This document shows, in pieces, positions 43,331-51,667 of a DNA stretch of 64,000 bases. The notes under the pieces were generated by a model, which had not been told where the DNA came from, did not search any database, and worked only from the letters and a program-made list of their open reading frames with translations. Source of the stretch: Oscillospiraceae bacterium (lineage in GTDB: Bacteria; Bacillota; Clostridia; Oscillospirales; Oscillospiraceae); contig SVKY01000003.1 of the NCBI GenBank assembly GCA_015068235.1, positions 18,604 to 82,603 on the forward strand, in the 5' to 3' direction. The position numbers and the translations under genes are program-made. The stretch's first letter is position 1, and each line of letters opens with the position of its first letter.

Positions 43331-44254
43331 TTATTCTTCATCCAGGGTCACAAAAGCCTTTCCTTCCTCTGTTCTGGACAGGTCAATCGTGCCTGTTGCA
43401 TAAGTTTTCTGCGAATCAACCACATTTTGCAGGTAGCTGATCTTATAGGTCAAATCGCTCGTATCTCCCAATTCAACCAAAAATCGATCCGAATACCACA
43501 GCGATATATCATACGAGCTCGGTACGCTGACCGATGCGATCTGCTTCAGCAGCTGGCTGTTTTCGATCGCCTTGAGCACCGCCTTGAGCGCATCTAACTG
43601 TCCCTGTGCGGCAATTTCCTGCCCTTCAGGTGCCATAACGCTTACGATCGAGCCGATCTCAGGTGTTTCGATCGTCAAATCCTCGATCATGATATGATCT
43701 GCTGCAATCGCTGATGTGATCTTTTCGGTCGCCTTTGCGTCTGCGGTAATGAGATAATAGTCTCCGTTTCCGTCCCGAACCGCATAGGTCGCATCGTATT
43801 CCTCAATATGGATCACGACGGTATCCGGAAGCTGTCTCGTCACCCGGACAGTGGAAACGTAGGGACACTTTGCCATAATATTGCCTGCAATGTCTCCACG
43901 GGATATGATCAAGAGATTATCGCCCTTTTCCGTTCCTGCCGCCGCGATGATCTCCTCGGGCGTATAATAGCTTCCGCCACGAACCTCCACATGGCGCACT
44001 CTGAAGAAGATGACCATGCTCAAAATCACAGCCAACGCAATACCGCCCATGATCAAAATTCGCCGCAAGGTTTCCTTACTGATCCGTTTTCGGGTCTTGT
44101 TACGGCGCTTCGTCTTCTGCGTCTGCTTTTGACGCAAATTCTCCAGACGCACACGCTCCTTACGTTCCTCACGTCTGCGTTGGGCGACCTGAGCAGCCCT
44201 TGAGCTGCGTTGCTGCGCAGTTCGCCTCTCGGTTGGTTTCTTTTCGTATTCCAT
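43331..44254 (-). CDS. ftsQ: Cell division protein FtsQ/DivIB
   Basis: A 307-residue bitopic division protein. A very basic cytoplasmic tail (1-65, many Arg/Lys/Gln), one membrane helix (about 67-85, ILIMGGIALAVILSMVIFF), a POTRA domain (about 88-160, VRHVEVRGGSYYTPEEI) and a beta domain follow. It links FtsL, DivIC and the septal synthase outside the membrane. It begins 6 bp after murA. Confidence 0.93.
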   Translation of the reverse strand: MEYEKKPTERRTAQQRSSRAAQVAQRRREERKERVRLENLRQKQTQKTKRRNKTRKRISKETLRRILIMGGIALAVILSMVIFFRVRHVEVRGGSYYTPEEIIAAAGTEKGDNLLIISRGDIAGNIMAKCPYVSTVRVTRQLPDTVVIHIEEYDATYAVRDGNGDYYLITADAKATEKITSAIAADHIMIEDLTIETPEIGSIVSVMAPEGQEIAAQGQLDALKAVLKAIENSQLLKQIASVSVPSSYDISLWYSDRFLVELGDTSDLTYKISYLQNVVDSQKTYATGTIDLSRTEEGKAFVTLDEE

Positions 44255-44260
44255 AAAATT

Positions 44261-45511
44261 CTACTCCGTAATTCTGATCTTCGCTCCGCATGCGGAAAGC
44301 TTCTTCGCAAAGCATTCATAGCCTCGTTCCATGTGAAAAATATTGCTGACCACGCTCTCCCCCTCGGCGCATAATGCCGCAAGCACCATCGCAGCACCAC
44401 CCCGAAGATCCGTTGCGGCAACCCCGGCACCATGCAAGCGATCGACGCCCTCGACAATCGCACAACGTCCCGTTGCACGAATTTTGGCTCCCATTTGCAG
44501 CAATGCGGGAACATGTCGGTATCTGTCGGAAAAAACATTCTCCTCAAACACACTGACTCCCCTTGCCGTTGCCATTGCAGCCATCATCGGTGCCTGCGCA
44601 TCTGTCGGAAAAGCATCATACGGCGCCGTTCGGATCGGTCCGACCGCATTGAGCGTATCGCAGCAGATCTCCATCCGTCCGTCACCTTGCCGAATTTTGC
44701 AGCCCGCATTGCAAAGCATTCGATTCACCGCACACGTATGCTCCGGACACACGTTCTTCAAGCAAAGGCTGCCTCGCGTGGTCGCTGCCGCACACAAAAA
44801 GGTTGCTGCCTCCATGCGGTCAGGCATCACCGTATATTCTGCGCCAAGAAGTGTTCTGCCGCCGCAAATTCTTAAAACAGAGGTGTTTTCTCCACAGATA
44901 TGTGCACCGCATTTTCGCAGGTACAAGATCAGATCGCAAATCTCAGGCTCCTTTGCCGCATTGCAGATCACGACCTCCTCCGGACAGCGCAGAGCTGCCA
45001 AAATCAAGTTTTCTGTCGCTCCAACACTCGGAAACGGCAAGGCAATCGTGCATCCGCGGAGCTTCTCAGCACAGCAATACAAGCGCTCGCCTTGATATTC
45101 GCATCGATAACCCATCAGGCGCAAGCCCATCAAATGCAGGTCGATCGGTCTTTCGCCAAGCTTGCAGCCGCCGGGCTGCGAAATTTTCGCCTCACCGAAC
45201 CTTGCAAGCAATGCGCCGAGAAAAATAATTGCCGCACGCATTTTCTCCATGAAGAACGGCGAAATATCGCTGCTTCGGATGTCAGAAGCATCTATGTAAA
45301 TACGATCCTTATTTCTCTCGACCTCGCAGCCGAGACTTTTCATGATCGACACAGCGTTTGTGACATCGGAAATATCGGGACAATGATACAGCACCGACGG
45401 TTTACTGCTTACCAAGGCTGCCGCAAGGATCGGAAGCACCGCATTTTTTGCGCCGCTTACGCAAACCTCACCGCACAGCGGCACACCGCCGGAAATATGA
45501 TAGGCACGCAT
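44261..45511 (-). CDS. murA: UDP-N-acetylglucosamine 1-carboxyvinyltransferase
   Basis: A 416-residue EPSP-synthase-fold enzyme that transfers enolpyruvate to UDP-GlcNAc, the first committed step of peptidoglycan. The catalytic cysteine sits in PGGCKLGERPIDLHLMG (C116), the residue hit by fosfomycin. SGAKNAVLPILAA is at the N-terminus. The ATG of MRAYHISGG follows GGAGG by 7 bp; a TTG two codons earlier is less well placed. Cysteine content is unusually high for the family (about 20). Confidence 0.94.
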   Translation of the reverse strand: MRAYHISGGVPLCGEVCVSGAKNAVLPILAAALVSSKPSVLYHCPDISDVTNAVSIMKSLGCEVERNKDRIYIDASDIRSSDISPFFMEKMRAAIIFLGALLARFGEAKISQPGGCKLGERPIDLHLMGLRLMGYRCEYQGERLYCCAEKLRGCTIALPFPSVGATENLILAALRCPEEVVICNAAKEPEICDLILYLRKCGAHICGENTSVLRICGGRTLLGAEYTVMPDRMEAATFLCAAATTRGSLCLKNVCPEHTCAVNRMLCNAGCKIRQGDGRMEICCDTLNAVGPIRTAPYDAFPTDAQAPMMAAMATARGVSVFEENVFSDRYRHVPALLQMGAKIRATGRCAIVEGVDRLHGAGVAATDLRGGAAMVLAALCAEGESVVSNIFHMERGYECFAKKLSACGAKIRITE

Positions 45512-45561
45512 AGGCAAACCTCCGCATCGGGAATTTGCCTCATACTATGCAAAAGCTCTGT

Positions 45562-46686
45562 TTAACGTGATTTTGCCAAATCGCAGATGATTTGATAGAT
45601 TCGTTCTGCCGAATCGATCACCGCAATCTGTCGCAGCGCTGTACGCATCTTTGCGCAGCGAGCCTCATCCTCAAGAAGTTCCTTCGCCTTTTGGTATAAT
45701 ACCGCACCGTCACATTCCGCTTCCCGAATGACCACGGCTGCACCTCTTTGCTGCAAAATATTCGCATTCTTCTCCTGATGATTGTTCGTCACGTTCGGAG
45801 AAGGCACGATGATGCACGGTGTACCTGCTGCCGCAATTTCGTTCAGCGTGGAGGCACCTGCTCTGCTGATGATCAGATCTGCTGCTGCCATCACGGTCGG
45901 CATATTGTAAATATATTCCTGCATCGTCACAAGCGGATGCTGCTTCAAATCAACACCTTGATTCAGAACATACTCCGGCATCCATCGCCAGCCAAAGGAT
46001 CCCGTGGCATGGATATGACGATATCGGCTTTCCTCACATTCCAATTTCATAAAATGTGCAATTTTCTTGTTCATTTCCCGTGCGCCGAGGCTGCCCCATG
46101 CCGAGACGATCAGCTTTTCCTCGCCGATGCCAAGCTCTTTTCTTGCCTGCGCACGCTTTGTATAGATAAATTCCTCACGAACCGGCATACCGACCGCTGT
46201 TACACGATCAGTGTTTTTATATTCCTCGGCGCTTTCGGCAAAGCTGACCAGGATCCGATCAACCTTGTCGCACACCATTCTCGTTGCAAGTCCGGGAACT
46301 GCATTTGCCTCATGCAGGGCTGTCGGAACGCCCATTTTTGTTCCCATGGACAGAATCGGAAAGCTTGCATAACCGCCTGTTCCCAAGATCACGTCGGGCT
46401 TGAAATCCTCAATGATCCTCTTCGCCTTGCGCAATGCCCTGCGTATGGTAAACACCGTTTGAACATTGTGGCAGATCGCTGACGGCTTAAAGCTGCGCAA
46501 ATAATTGGAAATGGTCACTGTTTCCAGACGAAAGCCCTCTCTCGGAACCAAATCCATCTCCATACCGTCATCGGCTCCGACAAAAAGGATCTCGCTGTTC
46601 GGTTTTCGTTCACGGAGGATCTTTGCAACGGCAATGGCAGGATTGATATGCCCACCAGTTCCGCCGCAGGTGAAAATTACCCTCAT
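45562..46686 (-). CDS. murG: UDP-GlcNAc:lipid I N-acetylglucosaminyltransferase MurG
   Basis: A 374-residue GT28 enzyme that adds GlcNAc to lipid I to form lipid II on the inner membrane face. The N-terminal G-loop FTCGGTGGHINPAIAVA and the C-terminal donor-site stretch ISRAGASTLNEIAAAGTP are diagnostic. The ATG follows AGGAGAGTGAAT; a GTG two codons earlier overlaps the ribosome site. Confidence 0.96.
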   Translation of the reverse strand: MRVIFTCGGTGGHINPAIAVAKILRERKPNSEILFVGADDGMEMDLVPREGFRLETVTISNYLRSFKPSAICHNVQTVFTIRRALRKAKRIIEDFKPDVILGTGGYASFPILSMGTKMGVPTALHEANAVPGLATRMVCDKVDRILVSFAESAEEYKNTDRVTAVGMPVREEFIYTKRAQARKELGIGEEKLIVSAWGSLGAREMNKKIAHFMKLECEESRYRHIHATGSFGWRWMPEYVLNQGVDLKQHPLVTMQEYIYNMPTVMAAADLIISRAGASTLNEIAAAGTPCIIVPSPNVTNNHQEKNANILQQRGAAVVIREAECDGAVLYQKAKELLEDEARCAKMRTALRQIAVIDSAERIYQIICDLAKSR

Positions 46687-46698
46687 ATTCACTCTCCT

Positions 46699-47850
46699 CT
46701 ACTTCGCTCTTTGCGTAATGCTTCGGGAAATGTTAAGCATGATCCCCGACTGCGCCAGCTGCATAACAAGTGCTGTACCGCCGTATGAGAAAAACGGCAT
46801 GGAAATACCCGTTGAAGGCAGCAGATTCGTAACGACCGCAATGTTCAAAATGACCTGCAGTGCAAACAGGGTTGAAAGTCCGCACGCCATGAGCATGGAA
46901 AAGCGGTCTGTGCAATGAAGGGCGATCCAAAAGCCTCGCAAAATCAAAAGAGCAAACAAAAGCAATATCAGCATTGCGCCGATCAAACCCAGTTCCTCGC
47001 AGACGATGGCAAAAATATAGTCATTGTGCTCCTCGGGCAGATACTCATACTTCTGTCTGCTCATGCCGAAGCCCAAGCCGAGCCAGCCGCCCGAGCCGAT
47101 GGAATAAAGCGACTGCACAATCTGATAGCCCTCGTCAGAGGCATAGGAAAACGGATCCTGCCACGCCATTAAGCGATCACTGGTATATCCGCCAAAAATC
47201 AACAGTGCCAAAATTGCAATTGCACCGATACCGCCAATTGCCGCAAACCATCCCCAGTTGACGCCACCGATCGCCATCATAATAAAGCAAAGCAAACAGA
47301 CGATGATGGTTGCCGAAAAGTGCGGTTCAATGATCAACAGCACTGCAATAATGCCCAATGCACCGACACAGGCAAAAAATGTTTTGCTTGATTTGATCCT
47401 TTGACGGTTTTTCGTCAAGAGGCTTGCCACAGAGATGATCAAAGCAACCTTTGCGATCTCAGAGGGCTGAAAGCTGAAAAATCCCATATTCAGCCAACGC
47501 TGTGCACCGCCGCCGACCAAACCGAACAGGAAAACCGCCACAAGAAGTCCGACCGCAATGACATAAAGTAGCTTAGAGCACTTAAAATACCATTCATACG
47601 GCACACGGCTGACAAAATACATCGCACCCAAACCGATTGCCGCATAGATCGCCTGACTTGTAAAGTAGCTTGCAGAATTTCCTGTTTCATTATAAGCACT
47701 CGGAAAGCTTGCCGAAAACAGCATTACCAGCCCAAGCGCCATCAAAATCAAAGTAAGTACAAGGTATGGCAGGTCGATGATGCCCGCATCATTTTCAATT
47801 ATACGCTCTTTCGTAAGCGTTTCATTTTCCGCAGGCTTTTTTCTTAACAT
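46699..47850 (-). CDS. ftsW: Peptidoglycan glycosyltransferase FtsW/SpoVE
   Basis: A 383-residue SEDS-family membrane protein with about ten helices that polymerises lipid II together with a class B PBP. GLGFGMSRQKYEYLPEEHND carries the catalytic aspartate and the C-terminal STGISMPFFSYGG is the SEDS signature. The second ATG is chosen: GGAGG is 7 bp before it but only 1 bp before the first. Between mraY and murG, where murD often lies in relatives; murD is absent. Confidence 0.95.
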   Translation of the reverse strand: MLRKKPAENETLTKERIIENDAGIIDLPYLVLTLILMALGLVMLFSASFPSAYNETGNSASYFTSQAIYAAIGLGAMYFVSRVPYEWYFKCSKLLYVIAVGLLVAVFLFGLVGGGAQRWLNMGFFSFQPSEIAKVALIISVASLLTKNRQRIKSSKTFFACVGALGIIAVLLIIEPHFSATIIVCLLCFIMMAIGGVNWGWFAAIGGIGAIAILALLIFGGYTSDRLMAWQDPFSYASDEGYQIVQSLYSIGSGGWLGLGFGMSRQKYEYLPEEHNDYIFAIVCEELGLIGAMLILLLFALLILRGFWIALHCTDRFSMLMACGLSTLFALQVILNIAVVTNLLPSTGISMPFFSYGGTALVMQLAQSGIMLNISRSITQRAK

Positions 47851-47868
47851 CGCCATACCTCCAAATCA

Positions 47869-48858
47869 TCAATACCAAACGTTCACGCCGAACCATGCGA
47901 TCACGCACATCAAAACAGTTACAGACACAAACACAAACCAAATTTTCTTCTCAGACCAGCCGCATTTTTCAAAATGATGATGGATCGGAGCCATCTTAAA
48001 AATACGCTTGCCGTGAGAGAGCTTGAAATAACCGACCTGCAAAATATCACTCATTGCCTCAACAATGTAAATGAAACCGACAAACACCAAAACGAGCGGC
48101 ATATTGAGCGCAAACGCAAGTCCGCAAACCGCACCGCCCAAGAACAATGAGCCTGTATCGCCCATAAAGACCTTCGCAGGATAGAAATTATAAAGCAGAA
48201 AACCGCACAAGCCGCCAACGAGTGTTGCCGGGAAGGTCGCAAGACCTGCCTGCTTGGCTGTCATGGAAACAAGCACGAAGAAGAGCATTACCGGAGTTGT
48301 AACGCCGCTTGCAAGACCGTCGATTCCATCGGTCAGGTTGACTGCATTGACGCAGCCGACAATGATGAAGATCGCACCTGCGATATAGACCAGCTTCGGA
48401 AGTGTGCAGACAGACTCTTTGACAAACGGGATGTACAGCTCATAGCTCAAATTGCCGCTAAAATGCAGCGCCGCAAGGAAAATACCGGAAGCAGCCACCT
48501 GCAAAACGAGCTTTTGAAGCCCCGTCAAGCCAAGATTTCTCTTCTTCTTTACCTTGATAAAATCGTCCAGAAAGCCGATCGTGCCAAACATCAATGCAAG
48601 CGCCAAAACGATCAGGTTCATATACTGTCCTTCCGCATAGGCAAACCATCCTGTTGCTGCACAAAGCACAGAAGCAGCAATGAACATCAAGCCGCCCATG
48701 GTCGGCGTTCCTGCCTTGTTGTTATGCCATGTTGGTCCGATCTCCTTGATCGACTGTCCTGCCTTTAACGCAACCAAGGCAGGAATCAAGAATCTTCCCA
48801 AAACCGCCGAAAGCAAAAAGCCTCCAACCACCGAAACGAGGATCATGATGATATCCAT
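47869..48858 (-). CDS. mraY: Phospho-N-acetylmuramoyl-pentapeptide transferase
   Basis: A 329-residue, ten-helix enzyme that moves phospho-MurNAc-pentapeptide to undecaprenyl phosphate, making lipid I. The motifs HNNKAGTPTMGG, NLTDGIDGLASG and FMGDTGSLFLGG are all present. The start is the ATG of MDIIMILVSVVGG after AAAGGAG; the longer frame upstream lies within murF. It begins 2 bp after the murF stop. Confidence 0.96.
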   Translation of the reverse strand: MDIIMILVSVVGGFLLSAVLGRFLIPALVALKAGQSIKEIGPTWHNNKAGTPTMGGLMFIAASVLCAATGWFAYAEGQYMNLIVLALALMFGTIGFLDDFIKVKKKRNLGLTGLQKLVLQVAASGIFLAALHFSGNLSYELYIPFVKESVCTLPKLVYIAGAIFIIVGCVNAVNLTDGIDGLASGVTTPVMLFFVLVSMTAKQAGLATFPATLVGGLCGFLLYNFYPAKVFMGDTGSLFLGGAVCGLAFALNMPLVLVFVGFIYIVEAMSDILQVGYFKLSHGKRIFKMAPIHHHFEKCGWSEKKIWFVFVSVTVLMCVIAWFGVNVWY

Positions 48859-48860
48859 AA

Positions 48861-50225
48861 TTATGTTTCTCCTTTGCGTTCTAATTCTGCAAGCTGAAGC
48901 ACTCGCTCCATACGCATGCCTCGGCTTCCCTTGATAAGAAGCGTATCGCCCTCGCATAGCAGCGCCTGCAACGCTTGCACCAATTCTTCATGTGTTTCAA
49001 ACGCCTGCGCATATGCCATTTTCAGCATTTTTGCACCGTTGACGTATGCTTCGCTGTTTGCCCCATAAGCCAACAGCACATCCGCAGTTTTCGCAGCTTC
49101 CTGACCGACTTCAAAATGTGCCTGCGGAGCATATTCGCCCAGCTCCAGCATGCCTCCGAGAATTGCGATCCTTCTGCCGCTTGATCTTGCCAATACCTGC
49201 AAAGCTGCACGCATCGATTCCGGACCTGCATTATAGCAATCAGCAATGATCTTTATGCCGTTAACTTCATAAATATCCTGCCGCATTCCGGCATTCCGGA
49301 AGCTTAACAAACCTGCTTGAATGTTCTCCACCGGAACCTTGCACACCATGCCGACCGTGATCGCACACAACGCATTTAACACATTGTGCTCGCCCACGGT
49401 CGGAAGCTCTGCGGAAAACTCTTTTCCGAAAGCGCTCACTTTGAAAAGTGTTCTGTCCTCGATTGTTTGCACATCAAAAGCTCGCACATCATTGTGCATC
49501 TGCATCCCATACTGCACCGCATGATGCTTTTCGCTAACCGAATGCAAAAGATCGTTATCTCCGCAGAAAACGACGGTACCGTTTTCCTTCAAGCCCTCTA
49601 AGATCTCGAGCTTGGCTTGCAGGATCCCCTCACGGGAACCCAAATTTTCAATGTGCATCGTGCCGACATTGGTAATGACCGCAATGTCAGGCTGTGCAAT
49701 TTTGGTCAAAACGGAGATTTCTCCAAAATGGTTCATGCCCATTTCCAAAACCGCCGCTTGGCAATCCTTTTCCAGCTCCAGCACCGTCACCGGCAAGCCG
49801 ATATCGTTATTGTAATTTGCAGCCGTTTTTTGCGTGCGCAGTGTTGTTTGCAAGACCGCTGCAATCATCTCTTTTGTCGTCGTTTTTCCGACCGAGCCTG
49901 TGATGCCGATACATTTTGCATCAAGGCTTTCACGGTATCCCTTGGCAATCGCCTGAAGCGCAGAAAGCGTATTTTCAACATAAATCGCCGGAATATCCTG
50001 GGACAGCCGTTCACTCGCCAACACAGCCACAGCTCCTTGCGCCATGGCAGTTTGGACAAAGTCATGTCCGTTTCTTGCGCCGACAAGCGCCGCGAACAGC
50101 TGCCCTTCTCTTATTTTTCTTGTATCGAAGCATGCGCCGCTAAACACGGTGTTTTCATACTTTTTTTCCACTCTGCCACCGCACCATTGCGCAGCCTGAG
50201 ACAGTGTTATTGCTGCATTTCGCAT
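48861..50225 (-). CDS. murF: UDP-MurNAc-tripeptide D-Ala-D-Ala ligase
   Basis: A 454-residue Mur ligase that adds D-Ala-D-Ala to UDP-MurNAc-tripeptide. The P-loop is GITGSVGKTTTKEMI (about 108-122), the middle domain has NYNNDIGLPVTVLE and the C-terminal domain DCYNAGPESM. The start overlaps the murE end by 19 bp, so the two are coupled. Confidence 0.96.
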   Translation of the reverse strand: MRNAAITLSQAAQWCGGRVEKKYENTVFSGACFDTRKIREGQLFAALVGARNGHDFVQTAMAQGAVAVLASERLSQDIPAIYVENTLSALQAIAKGYRESLDAKCIGITGSVGKTTTKEMIAAVLQTTLRTQKTAANYNNDIGLPVTVLELEKDCQAAVLEMGMNHFGEISVLTKIAQPDIAVITNVGTMHIENLGSREGILQAKLEILEGLKENGTVVFCGDNDLLHSVSEKHHAVQYGMQMHNDVRAFDVQTIEDRTLFKVSAFGKEFSAELPTVGEHNVLNALCAITVGMVCKVPVENIQAGLLSFRNAGMRQDIYEVNGIKIIADCYNAGPESMRAALQVLARSSGRRIAILGGMLELGEYAPQAHFEVGQEAAKTADVLLAYGANSEAYVNGAKMLKMAYAQAFETHEELVQALQALLCEGDTLLIKGSRGMRMERVLQLAELERKGET

Positions 50226-51658
50226 AAAGCCGAGGCAACCTCCTCGCGTTCGTCCAAATGTGTTTTTTCCGTACCGATGATCTGATACGTCTCGTGCCCT
50301 TTGCCAGCAAGGAGTATCATATCATTTTTTTGCGCCAAACGCAAGGCTGTGCGTATCGCTTTGCGCCTGTTTTTCTCAACAATATATGGTGTTTTTGTAT
50401 TTTTCATGCCGGCAAGAATATCTTCAATGATCTGTATCGGCTCCTCTGTGCGTGGATTGTCAGAAGTCACGATCGCAAGATCGGATAATTCTGCGGCAAT
50501 TTTTCCCATGATCGGGCGCTTTTGACGATCTCGATCGCCACCGCAGCCAAACACCGTGATCACGCGCCCGATCGCAAAATCTCGCACCGAGCGCAAAATA
50601 TTTTCCAAGCCGTCGGGGGTATGCGCGTAGTCGATCAAAACGGTAAACTCCTGATTCGGTGTCGGAACGACCTCGATACGTCCCTTAACGCCCTTTGCCC
50701 GAGAAAGTGCATTGACCGCCGTTTTCAGCTCCATGCCAAGCTGCAACGCAATGCCTAAGGCAAGCAAACCATTGCTCACGGTAAAGCGTCCCGGGATGCC
50801 GAGCCTCAGTTCTTGACAAGCATTGGACATACAAGCATCCATTTGCACATGATCCGATGCAAGCACGATATTATTTGCCGTCAAGTCCGCTTTTCCATTT
50901 AAGCCGACCGTAAAGCGTTCACACGTCGAATCAGTCATCATCACCTTGCTGTACGGATCATCGATGTTGAACACGCCTTTTTTGCACTGCTTGAACAGTA
51001 GCGCCTTTGCCTGTGCATACTCCTGCATCGTATGATGAAAATCCAAATGATCTTCCGTCAAATTTGTAAATGCACCAACTGCAAACGGAACCTGCGCAAC
51101 ACGCTTTTGCACCAAGGCATGAGACGAAACCTCCATCACAACGTGCGTGCAGCCTGCCTCCAGCATTTTAGCCAGCACGCCCTGAAGTGCGATTGCCCCC
51201 GGTGTGGTGCGCTCCGCTTCGATCACCTCATCACCGATCATGTTGCAGATCGTTCCAATTAGACCGACTTTGGTCTCAAGCGCCGTCTCGAGCATCGATT
51301 TCAGCAGATAGGTCACAGAGGTCTTGCCGTTCGTTCCCGTCACGCCGATCATGCACAGCTTCTGTGCAGGTCTACCGTAAAAATTGGCAGCAATGATTGC
51401 CATTGCCTCTCTGGCATCTTCGACCTGCACCCACGGTGCATCCGCCGGCATCTCGTCTTCACAAACAATGACACTCGCTCCCCTGCTGATCGCATCGGGA
51501 ATATAACGATGTCCGTCCGTTGCATAGCCTCTTACCGCAATGAACACGCTTCCGTATTTTACATCACGGCTTGAGTCCGTTACAGAGGTAATCTCGGTTT
51601 GTGCAGAAGCGTTCATACGCAAAACCTTGACGCCCTGCAACAGTGTTTCTAAATTCAT
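50207..51658 (-). CDS. murE: UDP-MurNAc-L-Ala-D-Glu:meso-diaminopimelate ligase
   Basis: A 483-residue Mur ligase. The P-loop is GVTGTNGKTSVTYLL (about 107-121). The DNPR motif in SDNPRTEEP is the meso-DAP selectivity signature, so the organism has DAP-type rather than lysine-type peptidoglycan. The ATG follows AAGGAG, 9 bp after the PBP gene. Confidence 0.96.
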   Translation of the reverse strand: MNLETLLQGVKVLRMNASAQTEITSVTDSSRDVKYGSVFIAVRGYATDGHRYIPDAISRGASVIVCEDEMPADAPWVQVEDAREAMAIIAANFYGRPAQKLCMIGVTGTNGKTSVTYLLKSMLETALETKVGLIGTICNMIGDEVIEAERTTPGAIALQGVLAKMLEAGCTHVVMEVSSHALVQKRVAQVPFAVGAFTNLTEDHLDFHHTMQEYAQAKALLFKQCKKGVFNIDDPYSKVMMTDSTCERFTVGLNGKADLTANNIVLASDHVQMDACMSNACQELRLGIPGRFTVSNGLLALGIALQLGMELKTAVNALSRAKGVKGRIEVVPTPNQEFTVLIDYAHTPDGLENILRSVRDFAIGRVITVFGCGGDRDRQKRPIMGKIAAELSDLAIVTSDNPRTEEPIQIIEDILAGMKNTKTPYIVEKNRRKAIRTALRLAQKNDMILLAGKGHETYQIIGTEKTHLDEREEVASALCEMQQ

Positions 51659-51667
51659 AATTTCTCC